From: Candidatus Geothermarchaeota archaeon
GTDB lineage: Archaea > Thermoproteota > Nitrososphaeria > Geothermarchaeales > JDFR-13
Length of the DNA: 64,000 nucleotides
NCBI GenBank assembly: GCA_015523545.1
Contig: WAKB01000001.1
Location: forward strand, 1-64,000
Reading direction: 5' to 3'
Under the pieces are notes generated by a model. It saw only the letters and a program-made list of their open reading frames with translations, was not told where the DNA came from and searched no databases. Positions 52,765-61,497 of this stretch are shown piece after piece. The position numbers were made by a program, and so were the translations under genes. Within the stretch, counting starts at the first letter, position 1, and each line of letters starts with the position of its first letter.

Positions 52765-54081
52765 CTAGGACCTCGCCAGCCACCAGTCCTCCCAGACGAT
52801 CTTACCTGTTGTGAAGAGCCATGTACCAGCCTTCTTCCAAGTGGCCTGACCATTTTCTATGACTGGGACATATATGTCATAGTCTGCATTGGCCCTGTCA
52901 CCGTTCTCGTCTAGCTGGAAAACACCAGATGCACCTACCATCCTCTCAACAGTCATCGGCAATATCTCTTTTACCTTCTCGGGATCAGCATCCTGGACGT
53001 ACTGAATTGAGAGAGCTATTGCCCATAGGGCGTCGTAAGAGGCGAAGGCGTAGGCGTCTGGAGTCCTACCGAGCTCCTGCTCTATGAAGTTCCTCAACTT
53101 CTCATTGAATGGAGACTCACCAGGGGCGAATATGGGGTTGAGGAACTCCACTGAGGCAGCAAATTCTGCTACAGTGTTGTCAGCCACTATATCTCCCAAT
53201 AGGGCTGAGCCGTCACTTCCAATCCACTTTACCTGTGTTAGGACATCGTAGCCAGATGCAGCTGAGAAAACTGCCGCAACCTCTCTAAACCCGAGAAGTG
53301 CTACGCCTACCTTGTCGGCGCCAAACTGGTTTACTAGCTGGGATACAGTGTCAGCTAGTGTGGCAACCTCAGAGGTGAACTCCTCCTGATCTGGATTATA
53401 CCTTGGCCCCTCGTGCACCATGATACCCTTTTCCTGAGCGCTCTCAGCCATGGACTCCTTTAGACCGTCGCCCCAAGTGTCACCACGCCACATAATGACC
53501 AAGTGTTCAATACCCTGCTCAAATGCTATCTCGGCTGCAGCCGGACCCTGGAGAAGGTCTGTCGGACAGAACCTGAATATGTAGTCATTCGGAATAGCTA
53601 GGGCTGGAGAGGTGGATGACGGCGAAATTACTAGGATCTTGTTGTTTGTTGCGAACTCCCTGATCTCCTTCACCTCACCGCTGGACATAGGTCCAATGAC
53701 AAACTTAATGCCCTGAGCGTTGAAGGTCTGTATCTTTGATAGTGCTATATCAGGCTTGACCTGTGTATCCTCTACTCTAACCTCTATCTGCCAGTCCTCA
53801 CCAATAGCCTCTAACCAGGCGTTAATCTCCTCTTGTGCAAGCTCAAGAGCCTTCTGGCTATTCTCACCATATGTGGCTAGGCCGCCGCTTAGATCTAGAA
53901 GGGCACCCACTGTAACCGTACCCGATACTCCTACCGCTGGGGGCTGCTCACCTGGTGTCTCAACCGGAGCCTCCTCAGCAGCTGGTGGCTGCATAGCCAG
54001 TCCGAAGGCATAGCCGAGGATGATTCCAACTACAAGTGCTACGATGATCAGCGTATAGGCTCTATTAGCAGGCATTGACAT
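52765..54081 (-). CDS. livK: Branched-chain amino acid binding protein LivK
   Basis: 438 residues. Signal segment (residues about 10-30), a Pro/Glu-rich linker (PPAAEEAPVETPGEQPP) and a type I periplasmic binding domain: VTVGALLDLSGGLATYGENS, VIGPMSSGEVKEI, and AYDALWAIA. It captures amino acids outside the cell. The linker suggests it stays tethered to the membrane by its uncleaved anchor. AAGGGGGTG precedes the ATG; a TATA-like TTTATAAAT lies near 54130-54138, in the region shared with the divergent livH. Confidence 0.92.
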   Translation of the reverse strand: MSMPANRAYTLIIVALVVGIILGYAFGLAMQPPAAEEAPVETPGEQPPAVGVSGTVTVGALLDLSGGLATYGENSQKALELAQEEINAWLEAIGEDWQIEVRVEDTQVKPDIALSKIQTFNAQGIKFVIGPMSSGEVKEIREFATNNKILVISPSSTSPALAIPNDYIFRFCPTDLLQGPAAAEIAFEQGIEHLVIMWRGDTWGDGLKESMAESAQEKGIMVHEGPRYNPDQEEFTSEVATLADTVSQLVNQFGADKVGVALLGFREVAAVFSAASGYDVLTQVKWIGSDGSALLGDIVADNTVAEFAASVEFLNPIFAPGESPFNEKLRNFIEQELGRTPDAYAFASYDALWAIALSIQYVQDADPEKVKEILPMTVERMVGASGVFQLDENGDRANADYDIYVPVIENGQATWKKAGTWLFTTGKIVWEDWWLARS

Positions 54082-54238
54082 ACACGTTACACCCCCTTAA
54101 ATAGGGCTTAATATTAATGTAGCCCCCTCGATTTATAAAGAAAAATTCGTTGAAGCCTTCTCTAAGGAGAGTACAATATATATCCCAACCGTCTTTATTC
54201 TCTATTCTAAACTACTGATACTGACACGGTGAAGAGCA

Positions 54239-55177
54239 GTGTTGGAGGTAATACTTACTGCATTAGTAATCTCGGCTGGGATAGCCCTAGCAGCGGCAGG
54301 CATAACCATCATCTATATGTCGACAGAGACATTCAACTTCGCACACGCATCATTCACCACCATAGGCTTCTTCGTGGTCTACAACATGCTGCTTGTATTC
54401 GGAGGCTCACCATACTACTACTTTATATTCGCAGCAATATTCACTGGATTGGTAGGGGTAGCTGTATATCTAACCGTTAATAGATGGTTGATCAAGCGCG
54501 GTGCCGACATGGTTACACTTATGATGTCAACACTAGGTGTGGATCTGATACTCTTCGGACTGATAAATCAGTGGGCAGACATAATTAGAGACACAATACC
54601 TGGCTCATCCCCGAGAAACTTCCTCCTAAGAACTATAGACTACCCAGTCGCAGAGATAGGGGGAACCACGGTATATGCTAGGGTCCCCATCTCCATCGCT
54701 ATAGTTATCTTAATTATCATAGGACTACACACATTTCTCACAAGGACTAAGTTCGGGATCGCCATGAGGACAACAATTGAAAATCCGACACTGGCAAAAA
54801 TAATGGGTGTCAACACAGAGATGGTATACCTCACGGCATGGTTCCTCGGAGGAGCCTTAGCCGGCCTTGGAGGAGCAGTACTCTCCATGATCGAGACCGG
54901 CTCGCCTCAGGTGGGTGTGAGGTATATAGTGCCACTCTTTGCAGGCTCTATAGTGGGTGGACTATATAGTGTTTTCGGGAGCCTTCTGGGTGGCTTCCTG
55001 ATCGGGCTTAGCCAGCAGATAGGAATATACGTACTCTCACTATGGGTAGGGACATTCATCAACGCCTACAAGCCCGTGATACCACTTGTCATCATGGTTG
55101 TGGCCCTCCTATTCTTCCCTGAGGGCCTAGGCGCATTGGCGGAGAAATATCTAGCCAGGAGGGGGGTGAAGAAGTAG
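54239..55177 (+). CDS. livH: Branched-chain amino acid ABC permease LivH
   Basis: 312 residues from GTG 54239 (GGTGA upstream), eight or nine membrane helices with the LivH pattern GIALAAAGITIIYMSTETFNFAH at the start and FGIAMRTTIENPTLAKIMGVN near the ATPase-contact loop. The livM start overlaps the stop. TATA-like AATATATATCC near 54174-54184. Divergent from livK with a 157-base shared promoter region. Confidence 0.92.
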   Translation: MLEVILTALVISAGIALAAAGITIIYMSTETFNFAHASFTTIGFFVVYNMLLVFGGSPYYYFIFAAIFTGLVGVAVYLTVNRWLIKRGADMVTLMMSTLGVDLILFGLINQWADIIRDTIPGSSPRNFLLRTIDYPVAEIGGTTVYARVPISIAIVILIIIGLHTFLTRTKFGIAMRTTIENPTLAKIMGVNTEMVYLTAWFLGGALAGLGGAVLSMIETGSPQVGVRYIVPLFAGSIVGGLYSVFGSLLGGFLIGLSQQIGIYVLSLWVGTFINAYKPVIPLVIMVVALLFFPEGLGALAEKYLARRGVKK

Positions 55178-56262
55178 TGGCGATAGTCATACCTCCATTC
55201 CTGATCGAGATACTCCTAACCTTGGGCATATTCCTCATCATAACTGTGAGCCTAAACTTCGAGGTTGGATACGCGGGGATACCTCAGTTCGGCCGTGTAT
55301 TGACTGTCCTAGTAGGAGCAATAGTTGCTGCCGCCATACCTGGTAGGCTCCTAGTACTGATGGCCGGGATAACAGTTGAGTTCCGTGGCGAGGAGATAGT
55401 GCCCTACGGCGCCGAGTACGCCAACCACCTTGTAAACTTCAGGCTGGTTGACCAGATAAACACACAGATACTAGGGGTCAACCCAGGCCTCTCTATAGTT
55501 ATGTTCATAGTCACGTTGATACTAGCAGCTATATTCGGTGCTATAATTGGATACCTTACCAGCTACCCAGCCCTCAGGCTTAGGGAGGCATATCTAGGCA
55601 TCACCCTACTAGCATTTGGAGACGCCCTACAGCTCATAGCCCTAAACTATGACCCACTAGTAGGGGCTACCCAGGGAGTATTCGTTCCTAACTTCTTCCT
55701 ATGGGTAGGGGCTACACAGACAAGTGCAAAGATAATAGCCATACTCATAGTAGCGGCACTGATATACGTCTTGGTACACTTCTGGGTCAACAGCCCCTTC
55801 GGCCGATCCCTCAAAGCCATGAGGGACAGTGAGCAGGCCGCAGAGGTATATGGAAAGAACGTGCCACGACTCAGGGGATACACCCTGATGATTGGAGGGG
55901 CATTAGCAGCTATAGGCGGGGCTCTATGGGTTATATATACAGGCTCGATGGATGCGAGGACCTTCAACAGGCTCACATGGACGTTCTGGCCCTGGGCCTT
56001 CATGATGCTTGGAGGCACAGGTAGTCATAAAGGTATGCTGGTAGGCGTCTTCTTCTTCGCACTCTTCCGCTACCTCATATTCGCCTACAAAGGCGTACTA
56101 GAGCCCTTCATACCCATCAGTATACAGTGGCTTGAATACATATTGATAGGCCTGATAATAGTCCTAGTATCCATGTTCAGGCCACAGGGACTCCTACCCG
56201 AGAAGCCGAGGACACTCCTGCCCAAGGAGAGGGTGGAGGAGCTGGCAAAGGCCTCCGCCTAA
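55177..56262 (+). CDS. livM: Branched-chain amino acid ABC permease LivM
   Basis: 361 residues from GTG 55177, overlapping the livH stop by one base. About ten membrane helices with NFEVGYAGIPQFGRV, LTSYPALRLREAYLGITLLAFGD and the contact loop FGRSLKAMRDSEQAAEVYGKN. A hydrophilic insert around residues 55-105 is longer than in bacterial LivM. Completes the LivHM pore used with LivFG and LivK. Confidence 0.92.
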   Translation: MAIVIPPFLIEILLTLGIFLIITVSLNFEVGYAGIPQFGRVLTVLVGAIVAAAIPGRLLVLMAGITVEFRGEEIVPYGAEYANHLVNFRLVDQINTQILGVNPGLSIVMFIVTLILAAIFGAIIGYLTSYPALRLREAYLGITLLAFGDALQLIALNYDPLVGATQGVFVPNFFLWVGATQTSAKIIAILIVAALIYVLVHFWVNSPFGRSLKAMRDSEQAAEVYGKNVPRLRGYTLMIGGALAAIGGALWVIYTGSMDARTFNRLTWTFWPWAFMMLGGTGSHKGMLVGVFFFALFRYLIFAYKGVLEPFIPISIQWLEYILIGLIIVLVSMFRPQGLLPEKPRTLLPKERVEELAKASA

Positions 56263-56293
56263 CCCACACACCTATTTTTCCATGGGTATTCAC

Positions 56294-56363
56294 GGGATCA
56301 GCACTTAAAGGATTCTTCATCACCCCTCCCTAGGGGCTCATATTCACCTCCCTCATCATCCCC
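56294..56363 (-). ncRNA. Candidate C/D box guide RNA (16S rRNA target)
   Basis: On the minus strand: GGGG stem, box C ATGATGA (56359-56353), 29 bases, box C' GTGATGA (56323-56317), 15-base guide, box D CTGA (56301-56298), UCCC stem. The guide AGAATCCTTTAAGTG is complementary over 10 contiguous bases to ACUUAAAGGA, the conserved 16S segment at about E. coli 909-918 (from memory); the N+5 rule points to U912. D' is unclear (ATGA is possible). The first spacer contains GGGAGGTG followed by a three-codon ORF, which may be chance. It lies 40 bases past the stop of the same-strand dehydrogenase gene and may be processed from its 3' end. Confidence 0.58.
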
Positions 56364-56401
56364 AATATTTATTCAGATCCCTATGGATATAGGGCTGGCG
56401 A

Positions 56402-57553
56402 CTATAGACGCCTACTCTTCTCAACAGCCTCATATACTGGCAGGCCCCTCCTACCCAGCTCCCTAATCCATAGCATCGGCTCCTCCACCTTCTCAGGCGG
56501 CGTGACTCCTTTAGGAACCTTGCCCTGTACAAGCATCTCTAGGCCGGCCACTGCTCCAAAAGCAGTCGTGACAGCCGTTACTCCTGCGTCCCACTCCTCA
56601 ATACCCTGTACCGGGCCTAGATAGTATGTCAGCCTAGCCTCCTCCCCCTCATACAAGCCTCTAAGCTCCACCTTTAGACAGCCATATGTCTTTGGATCCT
56701 CCCTAGGCTTTAGGAGTGTTCCCACCACGTGTAGAGGCTTCACCTTTACACCGAGGACATCTATCTCCTCCCTACTGGTTAGGCCGGAATTCCTTAGGAA
56801 ATCTAGGACTGGGAATATCGACTCGTCCCAGGTATCCTTATACGTGATTGTCTCTACCCCCTCCAGTGTATATGGTAGTGTGGCCAGCTCACTATGTATA
56901 ATCGCATAGGTATACATGTACCCGATAGGCTCAGGGAAGTAGGTGAGCTCCTTCTCACTCAGTGGCGGGAGCTCAACGAGGCGGCCCTTGACATAGGCCA
57001 CTGCGTTCATCGACGCCTCATCCATAATGGTGACTACTGAGAAGCCGAAGAGGTCTTCTTCTCCCCCCTTACTACCCCACCTGATATGGATCTCCCGGAC
57101 ACTATCCATCTTGTCATACCCTATCCTAGCCAGAATATTGCTCGTCCCGGGGTCGTCACCAGCGCCTAGTAGGAGTGAGAGCCCCCTCCTCCTAACCTCC
57201 TCGTCCCACTCTAGCTCCTTCCTAGTCATCCAGTATAGGCCGCCGAGGTCGAGCATATCCCTACCCGCCTTGAGCATAGCCTTTATAGCGTGGATGTTGA
57301 ACTCGTACCATGCGGCGTTTATGACATAGTCACCCCTCCTCATCTGCTGCGCGGTGAGGTCGATATCCCTGATGTCTCCCTTCTCGAGAACAACTTTCTC
57401 AGTGTCTAGGGACTCGACGAAGGGCCTGGCGGCCTCCACGTTATAGTCCACCGCGTATATCCTACCAACCCTCTCGTTCCTGACGAGGTCTCTAAGTATC
57501 ACCCTCCCAACATTGCCGAGGCCTATCAAGACTACGTCGTAGCTACTCATCAT
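56402..57553 (-). CDS. Saccharopine dehydrogenase-like oxidoreductase
   Basis: 383 residues. N-terminal Rossmann fold with GLGNVGRVILRDL and the acidic end of the second strand (VDYN), then DYVINAAWYEFNIHAIKAML, DMLDLGGLYW and GAGDDPGTSNILARI, the pattern of saccharopine dehydrogenase/carboxynorspermidine-type enzymes. Acts on amino acid or polyamine intermediates with NAD(P). Substrate not decided; polyamine or lysine metabolism are both possible. It stands alone, with a candidate guide RNA after it. Confidence 0.82.
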   Translation of the reverse strand: MMSSYDVVLIGLGNVGRVILRDLVRNERVGRIYAVDYNVEAARPFVESLDTEKVVLEKGDIRDIDLTAQQMRRGDYVINAAWYEFNIHAIKAMLKAGRDMLDLGGLYWMTRKELEWDEEVRRRGLSLLLGAGDDPGTSNILARIGYDKMDSVREIHIRWGSKGGEEDLFGFSVVTIMDEASMNAVAYVKGRLVELPPLSEKELTYFPEPIGYMYTYAIIHSELATLPYTLEGVETITYKDTWDESIFPVLDFLRNSGLTSREEIDVLGVKVKPLHVVGTLLKPREDPKTYGCLKVELRGLYEGEEARLTYYLGPVQGIEEWDAGVTAVTTAFGAVAGLEMLVQGKVPKGVTPPEKVEEPMLWIRELGRRGLPVYEAVEKSRRL

Positions 57554-57641
57554 GGGTCACTGGTAACCCTTTTTAGAGGCTATGGATTATCACAGGGTGT
57601 ATATAGTTTCATCTCTAGATGGCTCACTAATGTATGGGGGG

Positions 57642-60380
57642 CTAGTCCCTAGGTTTAAGTATGTTTGCCTGTGCAGCCGCCAGCCTGGCAGGTATTATCC
57701 TGTAGGGACTAGCGCTGACATAGTCTAGGCCCGCCAGGTGGAGGAAGTGGATCGAGTCTGGATCGCCTCCATGTTCTCCACATATCCCGATCTCGATATC
57801 ACTCTTCACACTCCTAGCCTTCTCGACACAGATCTTTATGAGCTGGCCCACGCCCTCCCTGTCAAGAGTCTGGAATGGGTTTGTCTTGAGTATGCCTAGC
57901 TCTAGATACTTCGCCATAAACTTGTTCTCCACGTCGTCCCTACTGAAGCTGAAGACGGCCTGTGTCAGGTCGTTGGTGCCGAAGCTGAAGAAGTCCAGCC
58001 TCTTGGCCAGCTCATCACCGAGTAGCGCGGCCCTCACAGTCTCGATCATAGTGCCGAACTTCACGTCGAGCTTAACACCATACTCCTTCTCCACCTCCCT
58101 TATCATCGGTCTAAGAATGTTTTCAACCACGTAGTCGACCTCCTCCGGTATAGCAACCTGTGGAATCATTATCTCGGTCCTGGGTCTATAGCCCTCCCTG
58201 ATAAGCTCGGCCGTGGCCTCTAGTATCGCCTTGGCCAGCCCCCTATAGATCTCTGGATGGGTGATCCCAACCCTCACACCCCTATGACCCATCATCGGAT
58301 TAGCCTCTTCCAATGCGGTTACCCTCCTGTAGAGATCCTCAAGCTCAGCGGTGTCTTCGCCTCTAGCCTTCGCCTCAAAAATCCTTTTAAGCAGCTCCTT
58401 CGAGTCGGGGAGGAACTCGTGTAGGGGCGGGTCTATCAGCCTGATAACCACTGGGAGTCCATCCATGACCTTCAGGATCTCCTTGAAGTCGGGCTTGATC
58501 ATCTCGGCTAGCTTCTCCATATTGTGCATCCTCTCCTCGGGGGACTGGCTCAGGATTACGCTTCTAAGCACCTCTAGACGCTCAGGCTTCCTGAACATCC
58601 TCTCTATCCTGAGTAGGCCTATACCCTCTGCCCCGAATCTCCTAGCCGTCTCGGCGTCCTCTGGGAGGTCTGCATTAGCCCATACCCCGAGCCTCCTGAA
58701 ACTATCTGCCCATTCGAGGAGCGTCTCCATCTCCTCCGGCCACTTAGGGGTCTCTGTCGGGACCTTCCCCAGGTAGATATTACCCGTCGAGCCATCGATA
58801 GTTATCCATTCACCCTCCCTCACAACAACTCCGTCGACCGTGAATAGCCTCTCCTCATAGTTGATCTTGATGGCCTCTGCGCCCACTACTGCTGACTTCC
58901 CCATAGCCCTAGCCACTACAGCTGCGTGGCTCGTGTTCCCACCCTTGGATGTGAGGATACCCTTCGCAGCGTAGAAGCCGTGTACATCGTCGGGAGTAGT
59001 CTCGACCCTTACAAGTATTACGTCGAGACCCTCCCTAGCCTTCTCAATGGCTGCGTCGGGGGTGAATACCACTACTCCAGACACGGCACCTGGTGAGGCT
59101 GGTATCCCCCTGGCTATGGGCTTCCCAATATAGTCCTCCCTTATCGATGGGTATAGAAGCTTCTCGACCTCCCGGGGACTGACCTTTAGGACCGCCTCCT
59201 CCCGTGTTATTATCCCCTCCCTAGCCATATCCACGGCAGTCTTCACCCTTGCCTTAGGAGTCATCTTAGCGTTCCGAGCTTGGAGGAAGTATAGCTGGCC
59301 ACGCTCGACTGTGAACTCTATGTCCTGGACATCCTTATTGATACGTTCCAGCTTCTTCGCCTTGCTAACCAGCTCCTCATAGAGCTGGTCACTTATGCTC
59401 TTGAGATACTCGATTGGCATCGGAGTCCTTATGCCAGCCACGACATCCTCTCCCTGGGCGTTGGGGAGGAACTCTCCATAGATCCTATCCTCACCAGTAG
59501 CCACGTCCCTGGTGAAGACTACTCCCGTGCCGCTATCATCACCCATATTGCCGAAGACCATTGCCTGGATATTCACAGCCGTCCCATGGGCCATCTCCTC
59601 AGTAATCCTGTTTATATGCCTGTAGAAAATGGCCCTGGTGTTCATCCAGCTCCTGAAGACGGCCTTCACAGCCTCCTCAAGCTCCCTCCAAGGATCGAGA
59701 ATATCCTCCCCAAACCTCTCGATGACTATGGATTTATACCTCTCGACAATCTCCCTGAGGCCATCTACAACCAGGCCACTGGGCTCCCCCACCCCATACT
59801 TCCTGAGAACCTCCCCCTCAGCCTGGTTGAAGACCTCCTTCTCTATGCCGAGTGCTATCGTGCCATACATCTGTAGGAAACGTCGATACGCGTCCAATGC
59901 GAAGCGCTCGTCACCAGTCTGCCTCTTAAGCCCCTCCAGCGTCTCGTCGTTGAGGCCCAGGTTGAGTATGGTGTCCATCATCCCCGGCATCGAGACTGGT
60001 GCCCCACTCCTCACCGATACTAGTAGGGGGTTATCGGGATTACCGAACCTCCGCCCCATCTTCTCGCCGAGCCACTCCATATACCTCCTAACCTCGTCCA
60101 TAAGGCCCTCTGGGAGGTCTAGGCTCCTCACAAGCCTATTGATCTCCTCCTCTATACGGCTCCTCTCCTCGGCTGTTGATGCGTTTACCAATTGATTAGC
60201 AAGTCTATCCAACTCCTTCTTAACCGGCCTGTAGAACTCGACACAGGCCTCCGTGGTTATTGTGAAGCCTGGGGGGACGGGGAAGCCTAGCTGGGTCATC
60301 TGTGCAAGGCTACTCCCCTTACCCCCCAGGAGTTTCTTATTTCTCCAGTCCGCCTCCTCAAAGGTGTATATGTACTTCAT
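57642..60380 (-). CDS. ppdK: Pyruvate, phosphate dikinase
   Basis: 912 residues from ATG 60380; the track start 10 codons earlier is less likely because MKYIYTFEEADWRNKKLLGGKG is the family N-terminus. ATP-grasp domain first, phosphohistidine domain with SKGGNTSHAAVVARAMG near residue 470, and the PEP/pyruvate TIM barrel ending GICGEHGGDPDSIHF, the PPDK (not PEP synthase) signature. Interconverts pyruvate + ATP + Pi and PEP + AMP + PPi, for gluconeogenesis or for glycolysis in the reverse sense. Divergent from isoaspartyl peptidase over a short AT-rich promoter. Confidence 0.95.
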   Translation of the reverse strand: MKYIYTFEEADWRNKKLLGGKGSSLAQMTQLGFPVPPGFTITTEACVEFYRPVKKELDRLANQLVNASTAEERSRIEEEINRLVRSLDLPEGLMDEVRRYMEWLGEKMGRRFGNPDNPLLVSVRSGAPVSMPGMMDTILNLGLNDETLEGLKRQTGDERFALDAYRRFLQMYGTIALGIEKEVFNQAEGEVLRKYGVGEPSGLVVDGLREIVERYKSIVIERFGEDILDPWRELEEAVKAVFRSWMNTRAIFYRHINRITEEMAHGTAVNIQAMVFGNMGDDSGTGVVFTRDVATGEDRIYGEFLPNAQGEDVVAGIRTPMPIEYLKSISDQLYEELVSKAKKLERINKDVQDIEFTVERGQLYFLQARNAKMTPKARVKTAVDMAREGIITREEAVLKVSPREVEKLLYPSIREDYIGKPIARGIPASPGAVSGVVVFTPDAAIEKAREGLDVILVRVETTPDDVHGFYAAKGILTSKGGNTSHAAVVARAMGKSAVVGAEAIKINYEERLFTVDGVVVREGEWITIDGSTGNIYLGKVPTETPKWPEEMETLLEWADSFRRLGVWANADLPEDAETARRFGAEGIGLLRIERMFRKPERLEVLRSVILSQSPEERMHNMEKLAEMIKPDFKEILKVMDGLPVVIRLIDPPLHEFLPDSKELLKRIFEAKARGEDTAELEDLYRRVTALEEANPMMGHRGVRVGITHPEIYRGLAKAILEATAELIREGYRPRTEIMIPQVAIPEEVDYVVENILRPMIREVEKEYGVKLDVKFGTMIETVRAALLGDELAKRLDFFSFGTNDLTQAVFSFSRDDVENKFMAKYLELGILKTNPFQTLDREGVGQLIKICVEKARSVKSDIEIGICGEHGGDPDSIHFLHLAGLDYVSASPYRIIPARLAAAQANILKPRD

Positions 60381-60430
60381 ATATCCACACCATTTAAACG
60401 GAGAAGGCAAAGATAGTATTCCCTAGACCA

Positions 60431-60441
60431 TGTTATAAATG
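60431..60441. promoter_or_regulatory. Shared TATA region of ppdK and isoaspartyl peptidase genes
   Basis: GTTATAAATGG reads as a TATA box on both strands. It lies 28 bases before ATG 60464, predicting a leaderless rightward transcript, and about 55 bases before the ppdK ATG 60380, predicting a leftward leader of about 30 bases. A single AT-rich core may therefore serve both divergent genes. Confidence 0.45.
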
Positions 60442-60463
60442 GATTTTGAGGTGTACATGTAAA

Positions 60464-61366
60464 ATGTACCGGATAGTCATCCATGGAGGAGCTGGGAACT
60501 GGAGTGAGAGGAATGTGGAGGCAGCCCTGAAGAGCATTGGGGAGGCCCTGGAGAAGGGGCTGGATATCCTCAGGAGAGGGGGGACTGCAGGCGAGGCCGT
60601 TGTGGAGGCCGTTGCAACGATGGAGGATAGTGGGTACTTCAACGCAGGAATAGGCAGTAGCCTCAACATAGAGGGTGTGAGGGAGATGGATGCTGGCTAC
60701 GCCGACTCTGAGGGGAATATAGGGGCGGTCTCAGGTGTGAGGCGGCCCAAGAACCCCATCAGACTTGCATACTGGGTGGCGAGGGAGACTGACCACGTCC
60801 TCCTGACGGGAGAGGGTGCCGACAGGATCTCCGCGTGGATCGGGCTTGAGGAGATAGGGGAGATACCTGAGCATGTATTGAGGAGGTATCAAGACCTGGT
60901 TATCCAGAGGAGGGTCATTGGTGAGCGTAACAAGAGAGTTGTGGAGACATACTATGGAGACACGGTGGGTGCAGTGGCTCTAGATAAATATGGTAATCTA
61001 GCCACGGCAGTCAGCACAGGTGGGCTATGGCTAAAGCTCACCGGCAGGGTTGGGGATACACCGATATATGGGGCTGGCTTCATAGCCAACAGATACTACG
61101 CAGCGAACGCCACTGGTATAGGAGAGTATATCGTTGAGAGCCTCCTATGTAGGAGGGCTCTGGAGGAATATATGGAGGTAGGCGACGTATATCGAAGTAT
61201 CCAGATCCCGCTAAAGGAGCTTGGGCTGAGGAGGCCATCATCAGCGGGACTAATCGCCGTAGATAGGTTTGGGAACATAGCCTATGGACACAACACCCCA
61301 AGCATGGTTGTAGCCTACTACGACGGGAGAAGGGTGAAAACACTGCTTTCACGAAACAGTATTTAG
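60464..61366 (+). CDS. Isoaspartyl peptidase / type 2 L-asparaginase (Ntn hydrolase)
   Basis: 300 residues from ATG 60464, the start of MYRIVIHGGAGNW, the family opening; the track begins six codons earlier. The self-cleavage site is YGDTVGAVALD, whose Thr (about residue 170) becomes the new N-terminal nucleophile, and GNLATAVSTGGL follows. Cleaves beta-aspartyl peptides from damaged proteins and asparagine. Cytoplasmic. Divergent from ppdK. Confidence 0.92.
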   Translation: MYRIVIHGGAGNWSERNVEAALKSIGEALEKGLDILRRGGTAGEAVVEAVATMEDSGYFNAGIGSSLNIEGVREMDAGYADSEGNIGAVSGVRRPKNPIRLAYWVARETDHVLLTGEGADRISAWIGLEEIGEIPEHVLRRYQDLVIQRRVIGERNKRVVETYYGDTVGAVALDKYGNLATAVSTGGLWLKLTGRVGDTPIYGAGFIANRYYAANATGIGEYIVESLLCRRALEEYMEVGDVYRSIQIPLKELGLRRPSSAGLIAVDRFGNIAYGHNTPSMVVAYYDGRRVKTLLSRNSI

Positions 61367-61497
61367 GGAGAATCCGAATCAAAACATCAACTCATTTTCA
61401 ATACAAACGTTTAACGGTTCCTTTAAATATATATTTAAGAGTAAATTGAGGTTTCGCCCCTAAAAGCCAAGTTGTAGTGGTTAGGAGGTTGGTCAAA

